NCBI RefSeq assembly: GCF_007830735.1
Contig: NZ_VLLN01000005.1
Coordinates: forward strand, 124,001-188,000
Source of the DNA: Geobacter argillaceus
Lineage (GTDB): Bacteria; Desulfobacterota; Desulfuromonadia; Geobacterales; DSM-12255
Direction of reading: 5' to 3'
Length of the DNA stretch: 64,000 nucleotides
Shown: piece after piece, positions 54,100-63,331 of the stretch
How the letters are laid out: each line of letters starts with the position of its first letter
How positions within the stretch are numbered: the first letter of the stretch is position 1
Notes under the pieces: generated by a model
Told to the model about the DNA's origin: nothing
The model's database searches: none
The model's input: only the letters and a program-made list of their open reading frames with translations
Position numbers and translations under genes: made by a program

Positions 54100-55479
54100 G
54101 TGACCGATAAGAAGAGAATCCTTTTGGTCGACAACGAGGAAGGGCTCTGTCGGATGATGGAGGCGATCCTTCTCGACAACGGCTATAGCGTGAAGGCCTT
54201 TACCCGCTCGTTCGACGCCGTCGAGGAATTCCGGGCCGGGGAGTGGGATCTGGTCATATCCGACATCAAGATGCCGGGGATGGATGGCCTGGAGGTGCTG
54301 CAGCGGATCAAACAGAAGGATCCGACACTGCCGGTCATCATGGTCACTGCCTATGCCACGGTGGAGATGTCGATTCAGGCACTGCGCCGCGGGGCCTACG
54401 ACATGCTGACCAAACCGTTCGAGCCCGAGGAACTGCTCTACCGGGTGAAGAACGCCCTGAAACAGACCGAGCTCCTGGAAGAGAACCGTGAACTGAAGGC
54501 GGAACTGGCCGGCAAATTCAACTTCGACAACATCATCGGTGCCTCGGGTGGCCTCAGGCAGTTGCTGGAGCGGGTGGAGAAGGTGGCGATCCGCGACACG
54601 TCGGTGCTGATCACCGGCGAATCGGGCACCGGCAAGGAACTGATCGCCCAGGCGATCCACTACAATTCACCTCGGAAACAGAAGCGGTTCGTTGCCATCA
54701 ACTGCGGGGCGCTGCCCGAGTCGATCCTGGAGAGCGAGCTGTTCGGCTACCGGAAAGGGGCCTTTACCGGGGCCAAGGAGAACCGGCAGGGGCTTCTGGA
54801 GGCGGCCGACGGAGGAACCCTGTTTCTGGACGAGGTGGGGAACCTGCCGATGAACGTGCAGAAGACCCTGCTCCGTTTCCTCCAGGAACAGGAATTCCTC
54901 CGGATCGGCGACACGACACCGACCAAAGTGGACGTCCGGGTACTGTCGGCCACCAACTCCGACCTGAAGGGTGCGGTGAAGAGCGGCGAATTCAGGGAAG
55001 ACCTCTATTACCGTCTCAATGTGGTGAATATCCATCTCCCTCCTTTGCGGGAGCGGCAGGCTGACATCCCGCTCCTGGCGGCTCATTTCATTCGGGAACA
55101 GAACGACAAGTTCGGCACCCGGGTAAAAGGGTTCTCCCCCGATGCCCTTGCCGTGGCCTGTGCCTACGAGTGGCCCGGAAACATCCGGCAGCTGAAGAAC
55201 GTCATCGAGGCCTCGATGGCGATGGAGAGCGAAGACTCCATCAGTCTTGAGGTGCTGTCCCAGTTTGTCGAACTTCCGGAAGGGGAGCCATTGGGGCCAC
55301 TGAGCGAGATCTGCGGTGACAGTGACTACGCGGCGGTCATGTCCCGTTTCGAGAGCGAATACCTGCGTGGCCTGCTCGGCCGGCATGGTTGGAACGTGGA
55401 GTCCGCAGCCAGGGATGTGGGGATCAACATGGCCACCATGTACCGTAAGATAAAGAAGTACGGACTGAAAAAAGAGTGA
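54100..55479 (+). CDS. Sigma-54-dependent NtrC-family response regulator
   Basis: 459-aa activator with a receiver (phosphoacceptor in LVISDIKMPGMDG), AAA+ (GESGTGKE, GAFTGAK, LDEVGNLP) and a Fis-type C-terminal helix (NVESAARDVGINMATMYRKIKKY). The GTG start is ten bases behind a purine-rich site. It follows the tandem-cache kinase by 121 bases and is its likely partner. The target promoter is not visible nearby. Confidence 0.94.
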   Translation: MTDKKRILLVDNEEGLCRMMEAILLDNGYSVKAFTRSFDAVEEFRAGEWDLVISDIKMPGMDGLEVLQRIKQKDPTLPVIMVTAYATVEMSIQALRRGAYDMLTKPFEPEELLYRVKNALKQTELLEENRELKAELAGKFNFDNIIGASGGLRQLLERVEKVAIRDTSVLITGESGTGKELIAQAIHYNSPRKQKRFVAINCGALPESILESELFGYRKGAFTGAKENRQGLLEAADGGTLFLDEVGNLPMNVQKTLLRFLQEQEFLRIGDTTPTKVDVRVLSATNSDLKGAVKSGEFREDLYYRLNVVNIHLPPLRERQADIPLLAAHFIREQNDKFGTRVKGFSPDALAVACAYEWPGNIRQLKNVIEASMAMESEDSISLEVLSQFVELPEGEPLGPLSEICGDSDYAAVMSRFESEYLRGLLGRHGWNVESAARDVGINMATMYRKIKKYGLKKE

Positions 55480-55597
55480 TTTTACTTTCACTAAAGGGCT
55501 GTTGAGGGGGTGGCCCCGTGTTGTTAGGTAACTTCATGGTGTCACGGTAACGGGGTTTTAGTTTTGATGAAAAAGGATTGTGCTGGAGAAGCAATAT

Positions 55598-56665
55598 ATG
55601 CTACATAGCAGAGTCTTGAAGGCTGGCCGTCTCCGTTCCGAGCTCGGCCTGGATGCCCTGATCTTCACCGGCCTGCCGAACATCCGCTACCTGGCCGGGT
55701 TCACCGGCAGCGACGGCGTGTTGGTGGTTGCCGGGGATGGGGCCTGGTTCCTGACCGATTCCCGCTATACGACCCAGGCGGGTCAGGAGGCTTCCCACTG
55801 CCGGGTTCGTGAGTACCGGGCCAAGGTGGAGGGGGTGGCTGAGCTGTGTACCGAGGCCTCCCTGGTGCGGGTGGGGATCGAGGCGGAACAGACCACGGTG
55901 GCGTTTTACCGCGCACTCACCGATGCCCTTGCCGGTGTGGAGCTGGTACCGCTGGAAGCCGAACTGAACGGCCTGCGACTCGTGAAGGAGCCGGCAGAGC
56001 TGGAACTCCTGTCGGACTGTAGCGCCATTGCCTCGGCAGCGCTGGAAGAGATTCTCCCTCTGGTACGGCCGGGCGCGGTGGAGCAGGAGCTGGCCCTGGC
56101 ACTGGAGGTTGCCATGCGTCGGCGCGGCGCCGACGATCGCTCATTCGACTTCATCGTCGCGTCCGGGGAGCGAGGGGCGCTGCCCCACGGCCGGGCCTCG
56201 GAGAAGGTCGTGGCTGCCGGGGAACTGGTGACGTTCGACTTTGGTGCCCGTTACCGGGGGTACTGTTCCGACGAAACGGTCACTGTGGCGGTAGGGCGTG
56301 CCGATGACCGCCAGCGGGAGATCTACCGGGTGGTGAAAGAGGCCCATGACCTGGCCATCGCTGCGGTTCGGCCGGGAATCGCCTGCCGTGACCTGGACCG
56401 GATTGCCCGCGGCTATATCGAAGAGAAGGGGTTTGGTCCGTACTTCGGCCATGGTCTGGGACACGGAGTCGGTATCGAGGTGCACGAAAAGCCGGTGGTT
56501 TCGTACCGGAGCGAGCAACTGGTTGAAGAAGGAATGGTCTTTACCGTCGAGCCGGGGATCTACATTCCCGGCTTCGGTGGCGTCAGGATCGAGGATACGG
56601 TGGTGGTGACCGGTAACGGTTGCCGACTCCTCACCGGCGTATCAAAGGAACTGCGCATCGTCTGA
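55598..56665 (+). CDS. M24-family Xaa-Pro aminopeptidase
   Basis: 355-aa metallopeptidase of the PepP/PepQ type. The N-terminal creatinase-like domain starts [27 protein letters not shown]. The C-terminal pita-bread fold shows the metal ligands in [15 protein letters not shown] (two Asp), [13 protein letters not shown] (His), and [18 protein letters not shown] (Glu, Glu). It removes residues before proline. It stands upstream of accB, an arrangement common in many bacteria. Confidence 0.93.
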   Translation: MLHSRVLKAGRLRSELGLDALIFTGLPNIRYLAGFTGSDGVLVVAGDGAWFLTDSRYTTQAGQEASHCRVREYRAKVEGVAELCTEASLVRVGIEAEQTTVAFYRALTDALAGVELVPLEAELNGLRLVKEPAELELLSDCSAIASAALEEILPLVRPGAVEQELALALEVAMRRRGADDRSFDFIVASGERGALPHGRASEKVVAAGELVTFDFGARYRGYCSDETVTVAVGRADDRQREIYRVVKEAHDLAIAAVRPGIACRDLDRIARGYIEEKGFGPYFGHGLGHGVGIEVHEKPVVSYRSEQLVEEGMVFTVEPGIYIPGFGGVRIEDTVVVTGNGCRLLTGVSKELRIV

Positions 56666-56751
56666 GAGCCCCGGACGGACATCGGCCTGCCGGTCTCATG
56701 GGGTGCGTTTACCATAGTGCAGTACAACACAATCAATCAAAGGAGACATCG

Positions 56752-57198
56752 ATGGATATCAAGGATCTGAAGCAGCTCATCACGATAGTGACCGCTAGCG
56801 ACATCACCGAGTTCGAGATCGAGACCCAGGAGGAAAAGATCAGCATCAAGCGTGGTTCCCAGCAGGTGGTCCACCTGGCAGCCCCGGCGCCGGTCTACGC
56901 TCCTGCGCCTGCTCCGGTGGCTGCCGCACCGGCAGCGACCGTCGATGCCGAGCCGGCCGGCGACAAGATCACCTCCCCGATCGTCGGCACCTTCTACCGT
57001 GCCCCGGCACCCGATGCCGACCCGTATGCGGAGGTCGGCCAAGTCGTGGAGAAGGGGCAGGTCCTGTGCATTGTCGAGGCAATGAAGCTGATGAACGAGA
57101 TCGAGGCCGAGTACCGCTGCAAGATCGTCAAGATCTGCAAGGAGAACGCCCAGCCGGTGGAGTATGGCGACCCGCTCTTCATCGTTGAGCGGCTGTAG
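56752..57198 (+). CDS. accB: Biotin carboxyl carrier protein of acetyl-CoA carboxylase
   Basis: 148-aa carrier with an N-terminal interaction part ([24 protein letters not shown]), an Ala/Pro-rich hinge at about 42-65, and a biotinyl domain with Lys112 in [10 protein letters not shown]. It shuttles carboxyl-biotin between AccC and the carboxyltransferase for fatty-acid synthesis. AGGAG lies ahead of the ATG. accC follows after 42 bases. Confidence 0.96.
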   Translation: MDIKDLKQLITIVTASDITEFEIETQEEKISIKRGSQQVVHLAAPAPVYAPAPAPVAAAPAATVDAEPAGDKITSPIVGTFYRAPAPDADPYAEVGQVVEKGQVLCIVEAMKLMNEIEAEYRCKIVKICKENAQPVEYGDPLFIVERL

Positions 57199-57240
57199 GT
57201 GAAACGGTCAGTAAAGAACTGAGATCGGAGAACTAACTTC

Positions 57241-58581
57241 ATGTTCCATAAAGTGCTCATCGCCAACCGGGGCGAGATCGCCATGCGCATCATCCGGGCC
57301 TGCAAGGAGCTCGGGATCAAGACCGTGGCGGTCTACTCGACGGCCGACAAAGATTCGCTCCACGTGAAGCTGGCTGACGAGAGCGTTTGCATCGGCCCGC
57401 CTCCCAGCCTTTCGAGCTACCTCAACATCAACGCCATCATCAGTGCTGCCGAACTGACCGATAGCGAGGCGATCCATCCCGGCTACGGCTTTCTCTCCGA
57501 GAACGCCCGCTTTGCCGAGATCTGCGAGCAGTGCGGCATCACCTTCATCGGCCCCTCCTCCCACAGCATGCGGGTCATGGGTGACAAGATCAGCGCCCGC
57601 CAGGCGGTGATCAAGGAGAATGTGCCGATCCTCCCCGGTACCAAGGAGGGGGTGAAGGATGTTGACGAGGCGGTCCGGATCGCCAAGGAAATCGGTTTTC
57701 CGGTCATCATCAAGGCAACGGCCGGTGGCGGTGGACGGGGGATGAAGATCGTTCATTCGCCGGCAGCACTTCCCAATGCCTTTGCCACGGCCAGGGCCGA
57801 GGCCCAGTCCGGTTTCGGCAATCCCGAGGTCTACATCGAAAAGTACTGCGAGCGGCCGCGGCATGTGGAAATCCAGATCCTCGGCGACAAGCACGGCAAT
57901 GTCATTCACCTGGGGGAACGGGACTGCTCCATTCAGCGGAGGCACCAGAAGATCATCGAGGAGGCGCCGTCGGTGATCAGTACTCCCGAGCTGCGGGCCA
58001 CCATGGGCGAGGCTGCCGTGCGGGCCGCCAAGGCGGTTGGCTACTCCAGCGCCGGCACCATCGAATTCCTGGTGGACAAGGACAACAATTTCTACTTCAT
58101 GGAGATGAACACCCGTATCCAGGTGGAACATCCGGTGACCGAGATGATCACCGGCATCGACATCGTGCAGGAACAGATCCGCGTGGCCTTCGGGGAAAAG
58201 CTCCGCTACGCCCAGAAGGACGTGAAGATCAACGGCCACGCCATCGAGTGCCGGATCAATGCCGAAGATCCGGTCAAGTTTACCCCGTCCCCCGGGAAAA
58301 TCACCTCCTACCACACACCGGGTGGCCTCGGCGTTCGGGTTGACTCCTTCGTGTACGATGGGTATACTGTCGTTCCACATTATGACTCGCTGATCGCCAA
58401 GCTGATCGTGCATGCCGAGACCCGCGAGGCGGCAATCCGCCGCATGGCACGGGCGCTTGACGAATACATTGTGGAGGGGATCAGGACCACCATCCCCTTC
58501 CACAAGCGGATCATGGCCAACAAGGACTTCATCGAAGGGGACATCGACACGAGTTTCCTGGAGCGCATCGTTCTGGAGTGA
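57241..58581 (+). CDS. accC: Biotin carboxylase subunit of acetyl-CoA carboxylase
   Basis: 446-aa ATP-grasp enzyme that carboxylates biotin on AccB. The start [21 protein letters not shown], the Gly-rich loop [14 protein letters not shown], the catalytic [12 protein letters not shown] and the [14 protein letters not shown] block are intact. It is cotranscribed with accB and followed three bases later by gcvH. Confidence 0.97.
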   Translation: MFHKVLIANRGEIAMRIIRACKELGIKTVAVYSTADKDSLHVKLADESVCIGPPPSLSSYLNINAIISAAELTDSEAIHPGYGFLSENARFAEICEQCGITFIGPSSHSMRVMGDKISARQAVIKENVPILPGTKEGVKDVDEAVRIAKEIGFPVIIKATAGGGGRGMKIVHSPAALPNAFATARAEAQSGFGNPEVYIEKYCERPRHVEIQILGDKHGNVIHLGERDCSIQRRHQKIIEEAPSVISTPELRATMGEAAVRAAKAVGYSSAGTIEFLVDKDNNFYFMEMNTRIQVEHPVTEMITGIDIVQEQIRVAFGEKLRYAQKDVKINGHAIECRINAEDPVKFTPSPGKITSYHTPGGLGVRVDSFVYDGYTVVPHYDSLIAKLIVHAETREAAIRRMARALDEYIVEGIRTTIPFHKRIMANKDFIEGDIDTSFLERIVLE

Positions 58582-58584
58582 TTT

Positions 58585-58971
58585 ATGGATTTGCCGGAAG
58601 AGCTGAAGTACAGCAAAGAGCATCTCTGGATCAGGGTTGAGGGGGACAGGGCGATTGTCGGTATCACCGATTATGCCCAGGAGGAGCTGGGGATAGTCAC
58701 CTCCGTGGAGCTCCCGTCGGTGGGGGACGAACTGGAGCAGGACGATTCATTCGGCTCCATAGAGGCGCGCAAGACCGTGGCCGATCTCTACGCCCCGGTC
58801 AGCGGCACCGTTCTGGAAGTGAACAGCGAGGTGGCCGATTCCCCCGGTCAGATCAATGACGATCCCTATGACAGCGGTTGGTTGATCATGGTCGAGATGT
58901 CCGATCCAGAGGAGTTGAAACTGCTGTTGACGGCGGATGACTATGCCGAGGCGGTTGAAGAAAGCGAGTAG
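58585..58971 (+). CDS. gcvH: Glycine cleavage system H protein
   Basis: 128-aa lipoyl carrier. The lipoylation lysine is Lys63 in SIEARKTVADLYAP, and the N-terminal LKYSKEHLWIRVEGD is typical. It directly follows accC by three bases, away from any gcvT or gcvP gene in this window. It may serve the glycine cleavage system encoded elsewhere, or lipoyl relay between enzymes. A terminator follows. Confidence 0.93.
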   Translation: MDLPEELKYSKEHLWIRVEGDRAIVGITDYAQEELGIVTSVELPSVGDELEQDDSFGSIEARKTVADLYAPVSGTVLEVNSEVADSPGQINDDPYDSGWLIMVEMSDPEELKLLLTADDYAEAVEESE

Positions 58972-58994
58972 GCCGGGTCTATCATAGAAAAGTC

Positions 58995-59023
58995 AGGGCG
59001 AGAGAAGGTCTCGCCCTTTTTTT
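58995..59023 (+). terminator. Rho-independent terminator after gcvH
   Basis: The stem AGGGCGAGA/TCTCGCCCT is followed by a T-run. Confidence 0.92.
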
Positions 59024-59100
59024 GTGCGCATGAGGCCGGAGGAAACCGCGGATCGTTTTGTGGTGGATATAGTATTTGATGGGTGATGAAAGGAGTGACC

Positions 59101-59910
59101 ATGCTGACCATTGGCCAGATTACCTATGCCAACTGTACGCCGATCTTTCATGAACTGATGAAGGACTTTCCTGCAGACCGTTACCGGATGGTGCGCGGCG
59201 TGCCGGCTGTGTTGAACGGGATGCTGCGCCAGGGTGAGATCGATCTCTGTCCTTCTTCGTCCATTGAGTACGGGCGCCGGTCAGACCGTTATTACCTCCT
59301 GCCGGATCTGTCCATCAGCGCCATCGGTCCGGTGAAGAGTGTGTTTCTCTTTTCCCGGGTTCCCATCGAGGAGTTGGCGGGTCAGACCATCGGCCTGACC
59401 AGTGAATCCGAGACCTCGGTGGTGCTGCTCAGGATACTGCTCCAGAAATACCACGGCGTAACCGCCCGGTTTGAGCCGACAAACGGGCTTGATCTTGATC
59501 GGTTCGCCGCTTGCCTCCTGATTGGCGATACCGCCCTCAAAACGGCACTGGCGAAGCCCGACGGATTCTGTTTCGACCTCGGTGAACTGTGGCATGCGGC
59601 CACAGGGTTCCCCTTTGTCTTTGCCCTCTGGATCGTTCGCCGGGAGGTCGCGGAACGACAGTATGGCGAACTGAAGCTGCTTCTGGCCGACCTGCTGGCT
59701 GCCAAGCAGCGGGCCGAGGGTGCCTACGGGGAAATTGCCGAAAGCAGTCAAGAATCGACCTGGATGGACCGAAAAGAGCTGGTGGACTACTGGCAGACCA
59801 TCTCGTACGACCTGACGCCGGCCCATCAACAGGGGGTCTGTCGCTTCTTCCGGGATGCTCATGACCTGGGTATTCTGCCAGTAGCCCCGGAACTGCGTTT
59901 CGTAACATAA
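59101..59910 (+). CDS. mqnA: Menaquinone biosynthesis protein MqnA (chorismate dehydratase)
   Basis: 269-aa periplasmic-binding-fold enzyme that turns chorismate into 3-enolpyruvyl-benzoate, first step of the futalosine pathway to menaquinone. The start LTIGQITYANCTPIFHEL, CPSSSIEYGRR and the FCFDLGELWHAATGFPFVFALW block match the family. AAAGGAG decides ATG 59101. Menaquinone is the quinone used by the formate dehydrogenase and cytochromes of this kind of organism. Confidence 0.9.
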   Translation: MLTIGQITYANCTPIFHELMKDFPADRYRMVRGVPAVLNGMLRQGEIDLCPSSSIEYGRRSDRYYLLPDLSISAIGPVKSVFLFSRVPIEELAGQTIGLTSESETSVVLLRILLQKYHGVTARFEPTNGLDLDRFAACLLIGDTALKTALAKPDGFCFDLGELWHAATGFPFVFALWIVRREVAERQYGELKLLLADLLAAKQRAEGAYGEIAESSQESTWMDRKELVDYWQTISYDLTPAHQQGVCRFFRDAHDLGILPVAPELRFVT

Positions 59911-59943
59911 TTTCCTGCCGCTGGCAGGAGGTTCGGGGTCTGG

Positions 59944-62337
59944 ATGGCTAGAAACAATCGGGACGTGTCGTGGGTGGATTTCCTCACCCGGAACATAAAC
60001 GGCACCCGTCTCTTCGGCATTTCTCTCGATGGCGACAGAGAAGCAGAGCAGTTATGGCGGAATCGCCTGGTAGCTAAGATGCGCTGGCTGCTCCTGCTCG
60101 TCACCTCACTGTATGGTCTTTTCGCTGCCTGCACGTTTTCCCTCAGCCGGTACGGTTTCTTCCTTTCCTGGCAGCAGGTTCTCATCCTCCTTCTCTCCAT
60201 TCTGGTGGTAGCGTGCTACAACAGCGTGTACCACTTCCTCTACGACCGGATTCAGCACCTTCGATACATCGACCATCTGGAAATTCTGCTGGACTTTCTA
60301 TTTGTCACTGTCTTGACCCATTTCAGCGGCGGGGCAGCCAGCTGGTTCTGGCCGGTCTACCTGATCGTTACCATTGAGGCGGCATTCCTGCTGGAACGGT
60401 ATCGCGGCGTCTGGTTCGCCGGTGCCATGGGGGGGATGCTCTACGGCCTCCTCCTTATCCTCGAGAACCGGTCTCTGGTCAGCTATGTGCCGATGCCGTT
60501 CGTCAATACGCAGCTGCACGAGGACTGGCTCTATGTCGTGCTGATCATCTGTTGGGTCGGGCTGCTCAATGCGGCAGCGGCCATTATCGCCTCCTTCCTC
60601 ATGTCGGTCATCCGGGCCGAGACTGCTTTGGCGCGGGAGAGCGAGCAAAAGCTCCTCAATTTCCTGGACACGGCCAATGACCTTATCCACTGCGTCAGCC
60701 TGGACGGCCAACTCCTGTTTGCCAACCGTTCCATGCTGCAGACGCTTCAGTACAGCAAGGAAGAGCTTGTCGGGAAAGACTGCAGGGTATTCATGGCCGA
60801 TGACTCGCGCAACCTGTGTGAACAAGGGGTGGCCCGGGTGAGTTCAGGCGAGACCCTGACCACCCTTGAGGCGGTCTTCAGGGCAAAGGATGGCCAGGAT
60901 ATCAGTGTGGAGGGGAGCCTCACCAGCAGTTTTCGCGACGGGATGCCCACGGCCATCTGGGGGATCTGGCGCGACGTTACCGAGCGGAAGCTGGCCCAGG
61001 CAAGGCTGTACAATCTTGCCCACCACGACAATCTGACCGGTCTTCCCAACCGGATACTGTTCCTGGATCGGCTGAAGCAGGCCATGTCCCTTGCTCACCG
61101 GCACCACAAGCTGGCAGCCCTCTTATTCATCGATCTGGATCGCTTCAAGGTGATCAATGACACGTTGGGGCACCCGACCGGCGACAAGCTTCTTGTTCAG
61201 GTGGCAAAGCGGTTGTCCGGGGCGTTGCGGGAGATCGATTCCGTGGCCCGCTTTGGCGGTGACGAGTACACGATCATTCTCTGCAACCTGGAGCGCCGTG
61301 AAGATGCGGAGTTGGTGGCCCACAAAATCCTGAACATCATCGCCAGACCCTATAACATCGACGATCATGAACTGTTCGTGACGGCGAGTCTCGGCATAAG
61401 TGTCTATCCCCTGGATACGGAGGATATGGACAGTCTGATCAAGAAGGCCGATGTCGCCATGTATCATGCCAAGGGGCTGGGAGGTGGCGTGCTGCAATAC
61501 TACGACAGCTTCATGGATGAGAATTCCCACCGGCGCCTGGTGCTGGAAAACAGTCTCCGCAAGGCACTGGATAAGAACGAGTTCAGGCTGTATTATCAAC
61601 CCAAAGTGAATATCGTCAGCGGCCAGATTACCGCTTTGGAAGCGCTTCTGAGGTGGGAACACCCCGAGTTGGGCATTCTGCCGCCGGGCGAATTCATCCC
61701 GTTGGCGGAAGAAACCGGGCTTATCATCCCGATCGGTGAGTGGGTCATGGAAGAGGCGTGCCGCCAGCATCTGGCCTGGGCAGGACAAGGACTGCCACGG
61801 TTACGGGTGGCAGTGAACCTTTCCGGCTATCAGCTCCAGCAGAGGAACTTTCTCGACGTGGTTAAGAACGTGCTGCATCGGACTGGTCTTGATCCCGTAT
61901 ACCTGGAGTTCGAGATTACCGAGACGGTCATCATGCAACATCCTGATTCCATCATCCAGATGTTGACCTGCTTACGCGACATGGGTGTGCACATTTCGGT
62001 GGATGATTTCGGCACCGGCTACTCGTCCCTCGCCCAATTGAAGCGCTTTTCCGTGAACACCCTGAAGATCGACAAGTCGTTCGTACGGGATATAGATCAG
62101 AACAAGACCGATGCGGCGATTGCCACTGCCATTATCGCCATGGGGAACAGTCTCGACCTCAAGGTGATTGCCGAAGGGGTGGAGACGGAGGGTCAGTATG
62201 CTTTTCTGAAAGACGCAATGTGCGACGAAATTCAGGGATACCTGGTCAGCAGGCCGATCCCTCCGGACAAGGTGGTGGAGTTCATGCGCCGGAAAAGCTG
62301 GGAATCACGGGTGGATAACGGGGAGACGAGCAAGTAG
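59944..62337 (+). CDS. Membrane PAS-GGDEF-EAL protein (c-di-GMP turnover)
   Basis: 797-aa protein. The N-terminal region has about five to six hydrophobic helices (residues about 35-225), then a PAS domain (LLNFLDTANDLIHCVSLDGQLLFANRSML), GGDEF (active loop RFGGDEYTI, last residue Tyr in place of Phe) and EAL (LEALLRWEHPELGILPPGEFIPLAEE; DDFGTGYSSLAQLKRF). Both catalytic motifs look largely intact, so it may make or degrade c-di-GMP. Its 3' end overlaps the convergent NUDIX gene by 33 bases. Confidence 0.93.
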   Translation: MARNNRDVSWVDFLTRNINGTRLFGISLDGDREAEQLWRNRLVAKMRWLLLLVTSLYGLFAACTFSLSRYGFFLSWQQVLILLLSILVVACYNSVYHFLYDRIQHLRYIDHLEILLDFLFVTVLTHFSGGAASWFWPVYLIVTIEAAFLLERYRGVWFAGAMGGMLYGLLLILENRSLVSYVPMPFVNTQLHEDWLYVVLIICWVGLLNAAAAIIASFLMSVIRAETALARESEQKLLNFLDTANDLIHCVSLDGQLLFANRSMLQTLQYSKEELVGKDCRVFMADDSRNLCEQGVARVSSGETLTTLEAVFRAKDGQDISVEGSLTSSFRDGMPTAIWGIWRDVTERKLAQARLYNLAHHDNLTGLPNRILFLDRLKQAMSLAHRHHKLAALLFIDLDRFKVINDTLGHPTGDKLLVQVAKRLSGALREIDSVARFGGDEYTIILCNLERREDAELVAHKILNIIARPYNIDDHELFVTASLGISVYPLDTEDMDSLIKKADVAMYHAKGLGGGVLQYYDSFMDENSHRRLVLENSLRKALDKNEFRLYYQPKVNIVSGQITALEALLRWEHPELGILPPGEFIPLAEETGLIIPIGEWVMEEACRQHLAWAGQGLPRLRVAVNLSGYQLQQRNFLDVVKNVLHRTGLDPVYLEFEITETVIMQHPDSIIQMLTCLRDMGVHISVDDFGTGYSSLAQLKRFSVNTLKIDKSFVRDIDQNKTDAAIATAIIAMGNSLDLKVIAEGVETEGQYAFLKDAMCDEIQGYLVSRPIPPDKVVEFMRRKSWESRVDNGETSK

Positions 62338-62781
62338 GCCGCTCTCGCGCAGGGAGATAAAATCCCGGATGATCCGGTCGTGATCGAAGCAGAGAAGTGA
62401 CGGCAGCCGCTGTAGAGAATAGAGTGCGGCCCTGGTCGCGTCGTCGCCGGCCATCGGAACAGCGTCCGCAGTCGCCGCAAAAACCGTTGAGATGTTGTGC
62501 TGACGCGGGTCCCGCCCCGGATCCGAGTAACAGCCGATCAGCCTGAGATCACGTACCGCCAGAGACGTCTCCTCCAGAGCTTCCCGCACCGCTGCCGCTT
62601 CAAGTGATTCGCCATAATCCACGAATCCGCCGGGAAGTGCCCAGCCAAACGGTGCGTTCTTCCGTTCGATCAGAACGATCTCCCCTTTGACCTCGATGAT
62701 GATATCCACGGTTGGAAACGGGTTGCGGTACGACTTGACCGCTGTTCCGCAGCGGGGGCAGGCTAGCAGCTCAAAAGGCAT
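62305..62781 (-). CDS. NUDIX hydrolase
   Basis: 158-aa protein with a short zinc-ribbon-like start (CPRCG) and the NUDIX box GGFVDYGESLEAAAVREALEETSL, whose Glu residues bind Mg. It hydrolyses a nucleoside diphosphate derivative, which cannot be named. The ATG at 62781 gives the natural domain start; a longer upstream frame is the antisense of the next gene. It lies 74 bases downstream of the PxxKW gene, whose terminator stands between them. Confidence 0.88.
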   Translation of the reverse strand: MPFELLACPRCGTAVKSYRNPFPTVDIIIEVKGEIVLIERKNAPFGWALPGGFVDYGESLEAAAVREALEETSLAVRDLRLIGCYSDPGRDPRQHNISTVFAATADAVPMAGDDATRAALYSLQRLPSLLCFDHDRIIRDFISLRESGLLARLPVIHP

Positions 62782-62799
62782 GGCACTGTCCTTTGGAAA

Positions 62800-62833
62800 A
62801 TAAAAAAAGGGAGGATGGGTATCCTCCCTTTGG
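62800..62833 (-). terminator. Terminator of the PxxKW gene
   Basis: The stem AAAGGGAGGAT/ATCCTCCCTTT is followed on the minus strand by a T-rich run. Confidence 0.85.
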
Positions 62834-62855
62834 TAACTGCTCTTTCGTTGGCCGA

Positions 62856-63152
62856 TTACTTCTTCTTGCCACCGCCGCCGGATGCCTTCTTGGAGGCCTT
62901 GAGGGGGTTGATCTTGGTTTCTTCGGTCTTGATCTCCACCTTCACATGGGTAGCGAAATTGCAGATGCCGCTGGTCCATTTCTTTTCCGGAGCGGGATAT
63001 GAACTGCAGACGCGACCGATGGTCCCGTCGATGACCCGCTCGCACCCTTCGCAATTTTCTACTACAACCTGGCAGGAACCTTCGGAGAATACACACCCCT
63101 GCTTGCCCCAGAACGTACACTCGGTACCAGGAAGAACTGTTTGACACTGCAT
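62856..63152 (-). CDS. PxxKW family cysteine-rich protein
   Basis: 98-aa protein with nine cysteines in the first 65 residues (MQCQTVLPGTECTFWGKQGCVF, CQVVVENCEGCERV, VCSSYPAPEKKW, ICNF), then a Lys/Gly-rich tail. The PAPEKKW box gives the family its PxxKW name, known from delta-proteobacteria. The cysteines may bind metal or an iron-sulfur cluster. Function is unknown. Confidence 0.8.
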   Translation of the reverse strand: MQCQTVLPGTECTFWGKQGCVFSEGSCQVVVENCEGCERVIDGTIGRVCSSYPAPEKKWTSGICNFATHVKVEIKTEETKINPLKASKKASGGGGKKK

Positions 63153-63197
63153 GGAAAAGCCTCCTATTTGATGATTGCCGTTTTTCGCGTAAAATCA

Positions 63198-63227
63198 ACT
63201 CTAGCAACTTCGCCCAAAAAAAGTCAA
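63198..63227 (-). promoter_or_regulatory. Sigma-70-like promoter for the PxxKW gene
   Basis: On the minus strand TTGACT and TAGAGT lie 18 bases apart, about 45 bases upstream of the start codon. Confidence 0.5.
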
Positions 63228-63331
63228 CAGGAAATTCCCGCGGTTATGGGTCGATTTTCTTGACTGGGCGGGACCCATATATTACTGTTCAATATTCCGT
63301 TGGCACCCATTTCAGCACTTCAGGAGGGAGC

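Noticed and set aside
55500-55570. Terminator after the NtrC-type regulator
   Set aside because: CCCCGT and ACGGGG flank a loop of about 35 bases before TTTTAGTTTT; the loop is too long for a confident call.
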